From assembly GCF_004765815.2 (NCBI RefSeq), contig NZ_SBIS02000007.1, forward strand, positions 496,001 through 560,000: a stretch of 64,000 nucleotides of DNA, in the 5' to 3' direction. Both the position numbers and the translations under genes were made by a program. Shown here piece after piece: positions 22,722 to 31,908 of the stretch. The stretch is from Halorussus salinus. GTDB taxonomy: Archaea; Halobacteriota; Halobacteria; Halobacteriales; Haladaptataceae. The notes beneath the pieces were generated by a model, which saw only the letters and a list, made by a program, of their open reading frames with translations, searched no databases and was not told the DNA's origin. Positions within the stretch are counted from its first letter, which is position 1. Each line of letters opens with the position of its first letter.

Positions 22722-23861
22722 ATGTTCGACAGCCTGAAGGACAAACTCGGGAGTTTCCGGAAGGACGTAGAGGAGACGACCGAAGAGAAGGCCGAAGAAG
22801 CCGAGGCGGAAGCGGAAGCCGACGCCGAAGCGACCGCCGACACGGAAGCGGACGCGACTGCCGAAGCGGAAGCAGGGGCGACCGCCGAGGCGACGGCGGA
22901 CGCCGGGGCGGAGGCGGCGGCCGAACCTGAAACGGCGGAGTCCGACGAAGGCGACGAGGACGACTCGTCCGGTCGGAGCTTCGCGCAGAAGGCCAAGTCG
23001 TTCGCCAAAGGCGAAATCGTCATCGAAGAGCAGGACGTAGAAGACCCCCTCTGGGAGTTGGAGATGGCCCTGCTGGAGAGCGACGTGGAGATGAACGTCG
23101 CCAAGGAGATTCTGGAGAGCATCCGCGAGGACCTCGTGGGCGCGACTCGCTCGTTCAACAGCGAGACCGCCGACGTGGTCGAGGAGGCGCTCGCCGACTC
23201 GCTCCTGAAGGTCATCTCGGTCGGTCAGTTCGACTTCGACCAGCGCATCGCGCAGGCCGACAAGCCCGTCACCATCATCTTCACGGGCGTCAACGGCGTC
23301 GGCAAGACGACGACCATCGCCAAGCTCTCGAAGTACTTCGAGAAGCAGGGTCTCTCGACGGTGCTGGCCAACGGCGACACCTACCGCGCCGGTGCCAACG
23401 AGCAGATTCAGGAACACGCCGACAACCTCGGCAAGAAGCTCATCTCCCACGAACAGGGCGGCGACCCCGCGGCGGTCATTTACGACGCCGTGGAGTACGC
23501 CGACTCGAACGACATCGACGTGGTACTGGGCGACACCGCGGGTCGGCTCCACACCGACGAGGGGCTGATGGACCAGTTGGAGAAGATCGGTCGCGTCGTT
23601 GACCCGGACATGACGCTGTTCGTGGACGAGGCCGTGGCCGGACAGGACGCGGTCCAGCGCGCCAAGCAGTTCAACGAGGCCGCGGAGATCGACGGTGCGG
23701 TGCTGACGAAGGCCGACGCCGACTCGCAGGGCGGCGCGGCCATCTCCATCGCGCACGTCACGGGCAAGCCCATCCTCTTCCTCGGCGTCGGGCAGGGCTA
23801 CGACGACGTAGAGAAGTTCGAACCCGAGGAGCTAGTCGAGAGTCTCCTCGGCGACGAGTAG
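22722..23861 (+). CDS. ftsY: Signal recognition particle receptor FtsY
   Basis: A 379-residue SRP receptor GTPase. The N-terminal A domain (to about residue 85) is an alternating Ala/Glu low-complexity tract that reaches the membrane or ribosome. The NG domain follows, with G1 GVNGVGKTTT, the G3 DTAGRLHTDEG, and the later TKADADSQGG. It binds SRP54 (24781-26175) at the membrane and stimulates reciprocal GTP hydrolysis. A TTTTT stretch at 23872-23876 may end the transcript. Confidence 0.97.
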   Translation: MFDSLKDKLGSFRKDVEETTEEKAEEAEAEAEADAEATADTEADATAEAEAGATAEATADAGAEAAAEPETAESDEGDEDDSSGRSFAQKAKSFAKGEIVIEEQDVEDPLWELEMALLESDVEMNVAKEILESIREDLVGATRSFNSETADVVEEALADSLLKVISVGQFDFDQRIAQADKPVTIIFTGVNGVGKTTTIAKLSKYFEKQGLSTVLANGDTYRAGANEQIQEHADNLGKKLISHEQGGDPAAVIYDAVEYADSNDIDVVLGDTAGRLHTDEGLMDQLEKIGRVVDPDMTLFVDEAVAGQDAVQRAKQFNEAAEIDGAVLTKADADSQGGAAISIAHVTGKPILFLGVGQGYDDVEKFEPEELVESLLGDE

Positions 23862-23871
23862 TCCGACGCGC

Positions 23872-23876
23872 TTTTT
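23872..23876 (+). terminator. T-run after ftsY
   Basis: Five T residues 11 bases after the ftsY stop, in GC-rich surroundings. Archaeal transcription commonly ends at such runs without a hairpin. Confidence 0.4.
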
Positions 23877-23902
23877 CGCCGCCGGTTCGGCGACGGACCG
23901 AT

Positions 23903-24169
23903 TCAGTACCGACGTTTCACCGCGACGACGACGTTCACCGCGATGAGCGCCGTCGTCACCAACCCGAGCGTGAACAGTTCGACCGGGAGATTTCGGAAGA
24001 TGAGCCAGTACGCCGTCAGCAGGAGGCCGAGCGCGGCGACGATGTTGTACGCGTCGGCCGCCAGTTCGCCCGCCAGTCCGGTGTCGCCGCTCGCGTCGCC
24101 TGCCGCGTCGGTGCGTTCGCGCGTCGTTCCCACCGAGTTATCGCGTGTCTTGTTTAAATCGCGTGCCAT
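23903..24169 (-). CDS. Small two-helix membrane protein
   Basis: An 88-residue protein: a polar N-terminus of about 38 residues, then two hydrophobic helices (AYNIVAALGLLLTAYWLIF and ELFTLGLVTTALIAVNVVVAV) and a basic end KRRY. No recognised family. Convergent with ftsY. A TTTAAAT/CTTAC-type A+T-rich stretch precedes its start. Confidence 0.6.
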   Translation of the reverse strand: MARDLNKTRDNSVGTTRERTDAAGDASGDTGLAGELAADAYNIVAALGLLLTAYWLIFRNLPVELFTLGLVTTALIAVNVVVAVKRRY

Positions 24170-24504
24170 GCATTGAACTTACGCGGTCGGGGATTTCTAC
24201 CGGCTTCTAATAAGCGTATCGGCCGATTCGAGCGTCGTACCGTTCTCCTCGGCGGAACGTTTCGCAGACGGAACTGTGGAACTCCTCGTTCGGGAAAAAG
24301 GACGCGACGCTAGGACGCCGCGCAACCGTGACGTGGATAGTCCTCTGGTCGCGACGACCGAGACGCTCTCGGCCTTCGACTACAACAATCGCTACCCCTC
24401 CCATTCGTATATGGTTTTTGGTTTTTACCTATTTCAGGATATTTAAGTATATAGTCGAAAATCCACAGGTGCGCGGCGCTAGGACGCCGCGCGTGAGAAA
24501 TAGC
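24170..24504 (+). other. Intergenic region with A+T-rich core and repeat copy
   Basis: 335 bases without a supported gene: a promoter-like stretch for the minus-strand gene at 24169, the degenerate left repeat copy (24309-24345), a markedly A+T-rich block (24410-24465, including TATTTAAGTATATAG), and the hairpin at 24471. Confidence 0.5.
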
Positions 24505-24523
24505 ATGTCGTGGATAGTTCTCT
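24309..24523. repeat. Degenerate direct repeat around a small membrane gene start
   Basis: GCTAGGACGCCGCGC occurs at 24309-24323 and 24478-24492. After each there is GTGGATAGT-C/T-CTCT (24333-24345 and 24510-24523). The second copy leads into the real ATG at 24505; the first reads V/M-T-W-I-V-L before degenerating, against M-S-W-I-V-L. This is a partial copy of the promoter-proximal and 5' coding region. Confidence 0.6.
24471..24492 (+). promoter_or_regulatory. Strong hairpin just before a small membrane gene
   Basis: GCGCGGCG-CTAGGA-CGCCGCGC, a perfect 8-base GC stem with a 6-base loop, ending 12 bases before ATG 24505. It would mask or set the 5' end of the transcript, and it has a weaker counterpart in the upstream repeat copy. 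Confidence 0.45.
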
Positions 24524-24657
24524 CGTTGGTAGCGATGGCCGTAGTCGGCGTTCTCGCCCTTCGACTCGTGCCGAGGCGTTGGGACAGCATCGACCTGAAG
24601 GTTAGACCGTGGGGTCTGGCCGTGTCGGCGGACAGCGACACCGACGAAGCCGAGTAG
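24505..24657 (+). CDS. 50-residue membrane protein
   Basis: Starts MSWIVLSLVAMAVVGVLALR: one hydrophobic helix, then a short basic patch (RLVPRRWD) and an acidic tail SADSDTDEAE. A+T-rich sequence at 24420-24465 may include its promoter. No known family. A degenerate copy of its first codons lies 170 bases upstream. It precedes srp54 by 123 bases. Confidence 0.5.
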   Translation: MSWIVLSLVAMAVVGVLALRLVPRRWDSIDLKVRPWGLAVSADSDTDEAE

Positions 24658-24780
24658 GGAGCGACGTTCCCTCCTCGGTCGCACTCTCGGTCGAATCGGA
24701 GTTTCGCGCTCGGTAGCTCGCGCATCTCTGTGAAGGTAGAAAAAGGCTTTAACGGCCACGCGGTCTATCCCACGGTAACA

Positions 24781-26175
24781 ATGGTACTCGACGACTTGGG
24801 AAGTTCCCTCCGCGACTCCCTCGGCAAACTCAGCGGGCAGTCCCGCGTGACCGAGGAGGACGTAGAGGAGATCGTCAAGGAGATTCAGCGGTCGCTCCTG
24901 CAGGCCGACGTGGAAGTCAGCCTCGTGATGGACCTCTCGGACTCCATCAAGGAGCGCGCGCTGGAAGAGGAGTCCCCGGCGGGCACCTCCGCGCGGGACC
25001 ACGTCCTGAGCATCGTCTACGAGGAGATGGTAGACCTCGTGGGCGACAGCACGGAGATTCCCCTCGAAAATCAGACCATCCTGCTGGCTGGCTTGCAGGG
25101 GTCCGGGAAGACCACCACGTCCGCGAAGATGGCGTGGTGGTTCGCCAAGAAGGGCCTGCGACCGGCAATCGTCCAGACCGACACCTTCCGGCCCGGCGCG
25201 TACGACCAAGCCAAGGAGATGGCGAGTCGCGCCGAGGTGGACTTCTACGGCGACCCCGACGAGGAGGACCCCGTGGAAATCGCCCGGAAGGGTCTCGAAG
25301 AGACGAGCGAGGCCGACGTTCACATCGTGGACACCGCGGGTCGCCACGCGCTCGAAGACGACCTCATCGCCGAAATCGAGGAGATAGAGCGCGCGGTCGA
25401 ACCCGACCGGAACCTGCTGGTCCTCGACGCCGCCATCGGGCAGGGCGCGAAAGACCAAGCCCGCCAGTTCGACGACTCCATCGGCATCGACGGCGTGGCC
25501 ATCACGAAACTCGACGGGACCGCGAAGGGTGGCGGGGCGCTGACCGCGGTCAACGAGACGGATTCGTCTATCGCCTTCCTCGGGACCGGCGAGGAGGTCC
25601 GCGACATCGAGCGATTCGAGCCGTCGGGGTTCATCTCGCGGCTCCTCGGGATGGGCGACCTGAAGCAACTCACCGAGCGCGTCGAGCGCGCGATGGAGGA
25701 GACCCAGCAGGAAGAGGAGGACTGGGACCCCGAGGACATGCTCAAGGGCGAGTTCACGCTCAAGGACATGCGCCGCCAGATGCAGGCGATGAACAACATG
25801 GGACCGCTCGACCAAGTGATGGACATGATTCCCGGTATGGGCGGCGGCCTGATGGACGAACTCCCCGACGACGCGATGGACGTGACCCAAGACCGGATGC
25901 GGGACTTCGAGGTCGTCATGGACTCGATGACCGAGTTGGAACTGGAGAACCCCCGCGCCATCGGCGCGAATCAGGTCGAGCGCATCGCCCGCGGGAGCGG
26001 GAAAGACGAGGAGCGCGTCCGGGAACTCCTCGAACAGCACAAGATGATGTCCCAGACGCTCAAGCAGTTCCAAGGCATGGGCCAAGGCAACATGGAGCGC
26101 ATGATGAAGAAGATGCAGGGCGGCGGTGGAGGCGGCGGTGGCGGCATGGGTGGGATGGGTCCGTTCGGCGACTAA
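24781..26175 (+). CDS. srp54: Signal recognition particle protein SRP54
   Basis: A 464-residue GTPase that binds signal peptides and 7S RNA. N domain (residues 1-85), G domain with [15 protein letters not shown] and [13 protein letters not shown], then the methionine-rich M domain (about 300-440) with [20 protein letters not shown]. The C-terminus is a Gly/Met run ([18 protein letters not shown]). A TTTAA element at 24748-24752 precedes the ATG by ~30 bases. Works with FtsY just upstream. Confidence 0.98.
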   Translation: MVLDDLGSSLRDSLGKLSGQSRVTEEDVEEIVKEIQRSLLQADVEVSLVMDLSDSIKERALEEESPAGTSARDHVLSIVYEEMVDLVGDSTEIPLENQTILLAGLQGSGKTTTSAKMAWWFAKKGLRPAIVQTDTFRPGAYDQAKEMASRAEVDFYGDPDEEDPVEIARKGLEETSEADVHIVDTAGRHALEDDLIAEIEEIERAVEPDRNLLVLDAAIGQGAKDQARQFDDSIGIDGVAITKLDGTAKGGGALTAVNETDSSIAFLGTGEEVRDIERFEPSGFISRLLGMGDLKQLTERVERAMEETQQEEEDWDPEDMLKGEFTLKDMRRQMQAMNNMGPLDQVMDMIPGMGGGLMDELPDDAMDVTQDRMRDFEVVMDSMTELELENPRAIGANQVERIARGSGKDEERVRELLEQHKMMSQTLKQFQGMGQGNMERMMKKMQGGGGGGGGGMGGMGPFGD

Positions 26176-26213
26176 TCCGACCGTCAGCGTCGCCGTAATC
26201 GACGTTCGGTTCA

Positions 26214-26228
26214 GTTTCTTTACTTTTC
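26214..26228 (+). terminator. T-rich tract after srp54
   Basis: A pyrimidine tract (TTTCTTTACTTTT) about 40 bases after the srp54 stop, suitable for archaeal termination. Confidence 0.4.
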
Positions 26229-26286
26229 CGTGAAGCCATCTGTAAATACCGAATAATTAACTTCCGCGACTTGTAAGCCGATTCGC

Positions 26287-27267
26287 ATGAGCAAACACGG
26301 CGACCCGGACGCCCAAGTAGACGAGTTCCTCGAACTCGAACAGGAACTCAGCTCCGGGCACAAGACCCGCCGAACCTACGAGCAGGGGAACGTCGCCGAG
26401 GCCGCGAAGATTCCCGCCTCGGAGGTCCCCGACGACTACCCGGTCCCCATCGAGACCCGACGCGCCCTCCAGTTGAACGTCGAGACGCCCGACGGCGAGA
26501 CGGTGGCGACGTATCTGGAGTGGCCCGAGGAGGGCGAGGAGAGCGACCACATCGACCAACTCCTCGACGCGCTCGGGCGGAGCCATGACGAGTTCGCCAA
26601 CGTCTACGGCGACCGCGTGGCGCTCGCCGCCGAAGACGGCTGGCACGGCATCGACGCCGAGAAGACCGCGGCGATGCGCGGCGCGGAGCGAGCCAGCGGC
26701 GACGACTCGCTCGACACGTCGCGGAATCTCGTCGCGGGTGCGGTCGCGCTCGGCGCGCTCGGGTTCGTCCTCACGCAACCGCTCGCGACCGTGGGTGCGT
26801 GGCTAGCGATACTATCGTGGGCCGCCGTCCCGGCGACCATCTACTACGACGCCAACCGCGTGGAGGACGCGACCGGCTGGTCCCCGGAGACGACGCGATG
26901 GGTGGTCGGCGGATTCGTGCCTATCTTCAACGTCTCGGTCGGACTCGCGTACCTCGTGGACCGCCACGTCAGGCTCTCCGGGACCGCGCCCGGCGAGGTG
27001 TCCGAGACGTGGTTCAAAGGCGTCCTCGTCGGTCTCCTCGCACCCCTCGTCGGGACGGGACTGGTCCTCGTCTCGACGGCGGTCGGCGCGCTCGTGTTCT
27101 TCTACGGGGCGCTGTTCCTCCCGTTCGCGGTCTACTTCGACGCCGAGTACGTCGAGGACGCGACCGACTGGGACCCCAACGAGGAGTTGTGGGCCGTCGC
27201 CTCGCTGTTCCTCGGCCCGCTGGCCGGAGGCGCGTACCTCCTGCGGCGCAGTCAGGCGCTCGACTGA
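26287..27267 (+). CDS. Membrane protein with duplicated YYDA/VEDATxW units
   Basis: A 326-residue protein. The first ~140 residues are soluble and acidic (includes LQLNVETPDGETVATYLEWP). The rest has about five hydrophobic helices arranged as two similar halves, each with a signature: TIYYDANRVEDATGWSPETT and VYFDAEYVEDATDWDPNEEL. This internal duplication is common in a group of haloarchaeal membrane proteins of unknown function. Followed by a T6 run (27287-27292). Confidence 0.65.
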   Translation: MSKHGDPDAQVDEFLELEQELSSGHKTRRTYEQGNVAEAAKIPASEVPDDYPVPIETRRALQLNVETPDGETVATYLEWPEEGEESDHIDQLLDALGRSHDEFANVYGDRVALAAEDGWHGIDAEKTAAMRGAERASGDDSLDTSRNLVAGAVALGALGFVLTQPLATVGAWLAILSWAAVPATIYYDANRVEDATGWSPETTRWVVGGFVPIFNVSVGLAYLVDRHVRLSGTAPGEVSETWFKGVLVGLLAPLVGTGLVLVSTAVGALVFFYGALFLPFAVYFDAEYVEDATDWDPNEELWAVASLFLGPLAGGAYLLRRSQALD

Positions 27268-27286
27268 CGACGACCGACCCACCCGC

Positions 27287-27292
27287 TTTTTT
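27287..27292 (+). terminator. T6 run after the duplicated membrane protein
   Basis: TTTTTT 20 bases after the stop at 27267 in GC-rich DNA. It separates this gene from the MgtE-type pair starting at 27319. Confidence 0.45.
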
Positions 27293-27318
27293 GCCTCGGG
27301 ACCGCCTGTTCACGATAG

Positions 27319-27894
27319 ATGTCCGTCCGCGAAGTCGCCGCCCGAGCGTACCGAGAGGCGCTCCCCGCGCTAGCCGCGAGCGTGGTCGGCGGCCTGTTCG
27401 CCGGGGTCGTCCTCGGCGGGATGCGCGCGGAGTTGCGCGCCGTGCCGGGCCTCCTCGTCCTCGTGCCCGCGCTACTCGCTACTCGCGGGAACGTCTACGG
27501 CTCGCTCGGCGCGCGCCTCTCGACCGGACTCCATCAGGGACTGGTCGAACCCGCGTTCGACTACGACGAGCGACTCGCGGCGGCCGTGGCCGCGGCGCTG
27601 GCCAACGGCATCGCGGCCAGCCTCTTCGCGGCGACCGTCGCGGTGCTGGTCCTCACCCTCCTCGGCGAACCGGTCGCGCCGCTGGCGACGCTGGTGGCCA
27701 TCGCGCTCGTCGCGGGCCTGCTGTCGGGCGTCGCGCTGACCGTCGCGGTCGTCTCGGTCGTCGTCGTCGGCTTCCGGCGCGGGTACAACCCCGACACGCT
27801 GGTCGGTCCGCTGGTGACGACGACCGGCGACGTGTTCGGTATCGCCTTCCTCCTGCTGGCGGTCCGGTTCGTCTTGGCGCTCGGGGGGATGTGA
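27319..27894 (+). CDS. MgtE/SLC41-type magnesium transporter half, first protein
   Basis: A 191-residue membrane protein with five predicted helices, equivalent to the MgtE transmembrane domain alone. LLVLVPALLATRGNVYGSLGARLSTGLHQG is the family pore motif (P-x-L-x-x-x-x-G-N-x-G-S-x-x-x-x-R) in this half. The cytoplasmic N and CBS domains of bacterial MgtE are missing, as in archaeal and SLC41-like relatives. It is followed at once by a second half-protein (GTG start one base after the stop), so the pair likely forms a heterodimer carrying Mg2+ or another divalent cation. Confidence 0.88.
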   Translation: MSVREVAARAYREALPALAASVVGGLFAGVVLGGMRAELRAVPGLLVLVPALLATRGNVYGSLGARLSTGLHQGLVEPAFDYDERLAAAVAAALANGIAASLFAATVAVLVLTLLGEPVAPLATLVAIALVAGLLSGVALTVAVVSVVVVGFRRGYNPDTLVGPLVTTTGDVFGIAFLLLAVRFVLALGGM

Positions 27895-28452
27895 GTGCAG
27901 ACCGAGTGGAGCGTCCGGGCCATCACGCGGGCGACCCTGCCGGTACTCCTCGGACTCACGGTGGTCGAAATCGGGAGCGGCCTCGTCTTGGGGAGTTTCG
28001 AGAACGCGCTGTTGACCTACCCCTCGTTGCTGACGCTCGTGCCCGTGACCATCGGGACCGCCGGGAACCTCGGAAGCGTGCTGGCCGCGCGCCTCTCGAC
28101 GGCGTTCCACCTCGGGACCCTCTCCTTCGACCCGACCGACGACCAGCTCGCGGGCAACGCGGTGGCGACGGTCGCGCTCGCGCTGACCATCTTCCCGGTC
28201 GTGGGCGCGGGCGCGTGGGCGCTGTCGCTCGCGCTCGGGAACGCGCGACTGCCGCTCCGGACCGTCGTCGCGGTGGCGCTGGCCAGCGGCGCGGCGCTCG
28301 CGGTCGTCGCCGTCGCCGTGACGCTGGTGGCGACCTACGCGGCGTACCGCTTCGAGTTGGACCCCGACGACGTGGTGATTCCGATCGTCACGAACGTCTG
28401 TGACGTGCTGGGCGTCGTGGTGCTGTTCGTCGTGGTGCAGGTGCTGGTCTGA
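27895..28452 (+). CDS. MgtE/SLC41-type magnesium transporter half, second protein
   Basis: A 185-residue partner of the previous gene from GTG 27895. It has the same five-helix domain with LVPVTIGTAGNLGSVLAARLSTAF as pore motif and VIPIVTNVCDVLGVVVLF in the last helix. The sequences have diverged enough that two specialised halves are more likely than a recent duplication. Translation is probably coupled to the first gene. Confidence 0.88.
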   Translation: MQTEWSVRAITRATLPVLLGLTVVEIGSGLVLGSFENALLTYPSLLTLVPVTIGTAGNLGSVLAARLSTAFHLGTLSFDPTDDQLAGNAVATVALALTIFPVVGAGAWALSLALGNARLPLRTVVAVALASGAALAVVAVAVTLVATYAAYRFELDPDDVVIPIVTNVCDVLGVVVLFVVVQVLV

Positions 28453-28539
28453 GTTCGCAGTCGCGTCGTCCGTTGGCGGACGAGCCGCCGTCGTGTCGCC
28501 GACACAAGAGGTTTATAGAATCGGAAAGCAGTCACCGCT

Positions 28540-29120
28540 ATGCGCCGCCGAACCGTCCTGACGCTCCTCGCCAGCGCGCCGGTCGGCCTCTCGACGGCTG
28601 GCTGTCTCGGAACCGAGGAGACCGGCTCCGACCGGACGCTCACGACCACCCGCGGCTGTCCGTCCGCTGACGCCTCCGCCCCGGACTGCGGCGAGGAGTT
28701 CGAGCGCGTGAACGCGTACACCGACGGCGACGTGCGACTCGGGAGCGGCGCGGGGTTCGAGCTGACGGTCACGCCGACGACGCTCTCGCTCGGCGACTGC
28801 GTGACGGTCCGGCTCACGAATCGGACCGACGAGAAGCAGATGACCGGAATCGAGGAGAAGTACGATATCCACAGACGGACGGACGACGGCTGGCAGTCGG
28901 TGCTGTTCACGAAGTGGCGGGGTACGAGGACCTCGGCGTCTCCCAGCAACCGGGCGAGGGGTTCGTCTGGCGGCGACGGCTCTCGCGGGGCGGCCTCTCA
29001 GTCGAGGGCGACAAACACGTCGCCTGCGAACCGCTCGAATCGGGAACCTACCGATTCGTCTACTGGGGCGTCGGCGACGGTTTCGACGCGTTGGGCGTCG
29101 AGTTCGAGGTCGCGAAGTGA
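28540..29120 (+). pseudogene. Tat-type lipoprotein with a one-base frameshift
   Basis: The N-terminal part MRRRTVLTLLASAPVGLSTA with GCLG is a twin-arginine signal with lipobox (cysteine near residue 22). It reads in one frame to SVLFT near 28910, then protein similarity in composition and continuity shifts to the frame giving EVAGYEDLGVSQQPGEGFVW, ending at the TGA near 29120. Adding one base between 28910 and 28911 restores SVLFTEVAGYEDLG and a 193-residue protein. Either the gene is broken, or the base was lost in sequencing. An immunoglobulin-like extracellular domain is likely; function unknown. Confidence 0.7.
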
Positions 29121-29150
29121 AACGACCGAGACGAGCGCGTCGGTTCCCCG

Positions 29151-30521
29151 CTACGTCACGCCGCCGCCCCGCGTCTCGAAGGTCGCGTACTCCTCGTTGT
29201 CCACGACCCGTCGCAACTGCTCGACGACCTCCCACACGTCCTCGAAACTCGTGTACAGCGGTGAGGGACAGAGACGGACGACGTTCGGCGGGCGGAAGTC
29301 CACGACGACGCCGCGGTCTTTCAGCGCCTCGCTGACCCGGTAGGCCTCGGGATGCTCGATTGCGACGTGGCCGCCGCGACGCTCGGGGTCCCGAGGAGTC
29401 CCGACTGCACACTCGGGCAGGCGCTCGTCCGCGAGGAACGTGAGGTAGTCGGTGAGTCGGAGGGACTTCGCGCGGACCGCCTCGATGCCAGCGGTCGCGG
29501 CGTCGGCCGAGTCGGTCGGCGTCGCGTCGGCGATATCGGTCGCCGCGGCGAGACCCGCCGCACCGGCCTCCTCGAAAATCTCCAGCGACCCGGCGAGCGG
29601 CGCGGACGAGAGAATCGGAATCGTGCCGATCTGGTAGGCTCCGGCGTCGTCGGCGGGGGTGTACGTCTGGTTCATCTCGAACTGGGTCTCCTTGTCGTGG
29701 CCCCACCAGCCAGCGAGCGCCGGGGTCTCGCCGAAATGCTTCTCGTTGACGTAGAGGCCAGCGATAGCTCCCGGTCCGGCGTTGAGGTACTTGTAGCTAC
29801 ACCAGACCGCGAAATCGACGCCGATTCGCGAGAGGTCGTGGGGCACGACGCCGACCGAATGGGCGAGGTCGAACCCCGCGAGAATCGCCCGGTCGTGGGC
29901 GGCCTCCGTGATTCGCTCGATGTCGAGCAACTGCCCGCTCCGGTAGAGGACCGACGGGAGGAACACCAGCGCGGTCTCGTCGTCCAGCGCGTCGATAACG
30001 TCCTCGGTCTCGATGGTCCGGCCGTCGCGGCTCTCGACCACGGTGAGGGCCTCATCGGGGTCCACGCCGCGCTGGCGCAACTGGGCACGGACCGCGTAGT
30101 GGTCGGTCGGGAAGTCGAGGTCGTCCACGACGATTTTCGTCCGCTCGGGATGCTCGTCCCGAACGCGGTCGTAGAAGGTGCCCACCAGCGTGTGGATGTT
30201 GACCGTCGTGGAGTTGGCGACGACGACCTCGGACTTCTCGGCACCGACGAGCGGCGCGAGTCGGTCGCCCAACCGCTCGCCGTAGTAGAACCACGGCGGG
30301 TCGGCGTCGGTCCACCCGCGGATGGCGAGGTCCTTCCACTCGGCGACCGCTCGGTCTACGGCCTCCTCGGCCTCCTCGGAGCAGAGACCCAGCGAGTTGC
30401 CGTCCATGTACCACTCGTCGTCGGGGTCGTGGAACCGGTCGGCGAGGTGGGCCAGCGGGTCGGCCGCGTCCAGTTCGGCGGCGTAGTCGGCCCCGAGTTC
30501 GAACTCGTGGTCTGCGTTCAT
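29151..30521 (-). CDS. kynU: Kynureninase
   Basis: A 456-residue PLP enzyme that splits kynurenine to anthranilate and alanine. PLP lysine in VDFAVWCSYKYLNAGPGAIA, aspartate contact in AGFDLAHSVGVVPHDL, and the N-terminal WYMDGNSLGL motif all fit. The C-terminus RRVVDNEEYATFETRGGGVT is longer than in bacterial enzymes. ATG 30521 (MNADHEFELG) is chosen over upstream in-frame starts that would enter the neighbour's promoter region. No tryptophan dioxygenase gene is nearby. Confidence 0.95.
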   Translation of the reverse strand: MNADHEFELGADYAAELDAADPLAHLADRFHDPDDEWYMDGNSLGLCSEEAEEAVDRAVAEWKDLAIRGWTDADPPWFYYGERLGDRLAPLVGAEKSEVVVANSTTVNIHTLVGTFYDRVRDEHPERTKIVVDDLDFPTDHYAVRAQLRQRGVDPDEALTVVESRDGRTIETEDVIDALDDETALVFLPSVLYRSGQLLDIERITEAAHDRAILAGFDLAHSVGVVPHDLSRIGVDFAVWCSYKYLNAGPGAIAGLYVNEKHFGETPALAGWWGHDKETQFEMNQTYTPADDAGAYQIGTIPILSSAPLAGSLEIFEEAGAAGLAAATDIADATPTDSADAATAGIEAVRAKSLRLTDYLTFLADERLPECAVGTPRDPERRGGHVAIEHPEAYRVSEALKDRGVVVDFRPPNVVRLCPSPLYTSFEDVWEVVEQLRRVVDNEEYATFETRGGGVT

Positions 30522-30630
30522 GTGGTGAGCGAGCGGTGGAATCGAGTTAGTCGTTTGGACTTCGAGAGGTGGACTTCCGGCGTCACGCCGACCACCGCCT
30601 ACTTTCCCGCCCGCCTTCCAAGTCGCGTGC

Positions 30631-31659
30631 ATGACCGAACCCCTGCGAACCGAGTTGGACCCCGAGACCGAGGAGGTAATCGCGGACATCGAATCCGCGG
30701 GCGTGCCCGAGTGGTCGGCCATGTCGGTCGCGTCGGCCCGGCGCGTCGAGGACGAGGTGTTCTCGGGCGGCGACCCGCCGGAGGTCGGCTTCGTCCGGGA
30801 CCTGTCGATTCCCGGCCCCGACTCGGCGGGCGCTCCGGACGCCCCGGCGGGCGACCCCGACGGAGAAATTCCGATTCGAGTCTACCGGCACGCGGAACCC
30901 GGCGAAGACGATGACTCCGGCGGAGACACCGACCCCGCGCCGGTACTCGTCTACTACCACGGCGGCGGGTGGGTGCTGGGCACGCTCGACTCCATCGACG
31001 GGGTGTGCCGCCGTCTCGCCCGGCGCGGGGAGTGCGTCGTCGTCTCGGTCGATTACCGACTCGCGCCCGAACACCCCTTCCCCGCCGCGGTGGACGACGC
31101 CGACGCCGCGCTCCGGTGGGTCGCCGACCACGCCCCGTCGTTCGGCGGCGACTCCGAGCGAATCGCTGTCGGCGGCACCAGCGCGGGCGGGAATCTGGCC
31201 GCCGTGACCGCCCTGCGAGCGAGGGACGCGCGACGGGACCCCGAGCGCGACGACCCGCCGGACCTCGCGCGCCAGTTCCTCCTGTACCCCATCACCGACT
31301 ACGCCTTCGACACCGACTCGTACGCCGAGAACGGCGACGGCCCGCTCCTGACCGAGGAGGACATGCGCTGGTTCTGGGACCGCTACCTCCGGAGCGAGGT
31401 GGACGGCGCGAACCCCTACGCTTCGCCGGTTCGCGCGCCCGACCTCGCCGACCTCCCGCCCGCGACGGTCGTGACCTGCGGGTTCGACCCGCTCCGCGAC
31501 GAGGGCGTGGCCTACGCCGACCGACTCGCGGGCGCTGGCGTCGAAGTTCGCCACGACCACCACCCCGACCAGCCCCACGGTTTCCTGAGTACGTCCGAGT
31601 CGGTGGCCGCGGCGGACGCCGCGCTGGACGACATCGCCGACGAGTTGCGGTCGCTGTAG
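30631..31659 (+). CDS. Alpha/beta hydrolase (hormone-sensitive-lipase-like esterase)
   Basis: A 342-residue family IV esterase. Oxyanion-hole motif YYHGGGWVLG, nucleophile elbow GGTSAGGN with the catalytic Ser, the catalytic Asp in TCGFDPLRDEG, and the catalytic His in DHHPDQPHGF. It hydrolyses short acyl esters; the natural substrate is unknown. Divergent from kynureninase, with 109 bases between starts, so the two may share a promoter region, though no functional link is evident. Confidence 0.93.
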   Translation: MTEPLRTELDPETEEVIADIESAGVPEWSAMSVASARRVEDEVFSGGDPPEVGFVRDLSIPGPDSAGAPDAPAGDPDGEIPIRVYRHAEPGEDDDSGGDTDPAPVLVYYHGGGWVLGTLDSIDGVCRRLARRGECVVVSVDYRLAPEHPFPAAVDDADAALRWVADHAPSFGGDSERIAVGGTSAGGNLAAVTALRARDARRDPERDDPPDLARQFLLYPITDYAFDTDSYAENGDGPLLTEEDMRWFWDRYLRSEVDGANPYASPVRAPDLADLPPATVVTCGFDPLRDEGVAYADRLAGAGVEVRHDHHPDQPHGFLSTSESVAAADAALDDIADELRSL

Positions 31660-31730
31660 GTCGTCGTCGGGGACGGTCGTTGGTTCCACGAAGGTAACTG
31701 CTCGCAAGTCCGCGGAATCGGCGGCACCCT

Positions 31731-31800
31731 GAACTGTTACGGACCGCGACGGCACCGAACTGTTACGGACCGCGACAGCACCGCGAACTGCGACTGCACC
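31731..31800 (+). repeat. Short tandem repeats after the hydrolase gene
   Basis: The unit GAACTGTTACGGACCGCGAC plus GGCACC occurs twice back to back (about 31733-31785), followed by a degraded third unit (GCGAACTGCGACTGCACC). The related word CGCACAGCACCGC reappears at 31833-31845 and at 54520-54532, so this may be a dispersed intergenic repeat family. The whole 249-base gap 31660-31908 holds no supported gene. Confidence 0.6.
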
Positions 31801-31908
31801 ACGAACCGTACTGAAGCCGACACCGATTATACCGCACAGCACCGCCCCGCACCGCGCCGAGTCCTCCGCAGAACGAGACCAAAAACCGTCGGCGTGACCG
31901 GCCGAGCG

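Noticed and set aside
30583-31842. 419-codon minus-strand frame opposite the esterase
   Set aside because: Shadow of the alpha/beta hydrolase, which has a complete catalytic triad on the plus strand.
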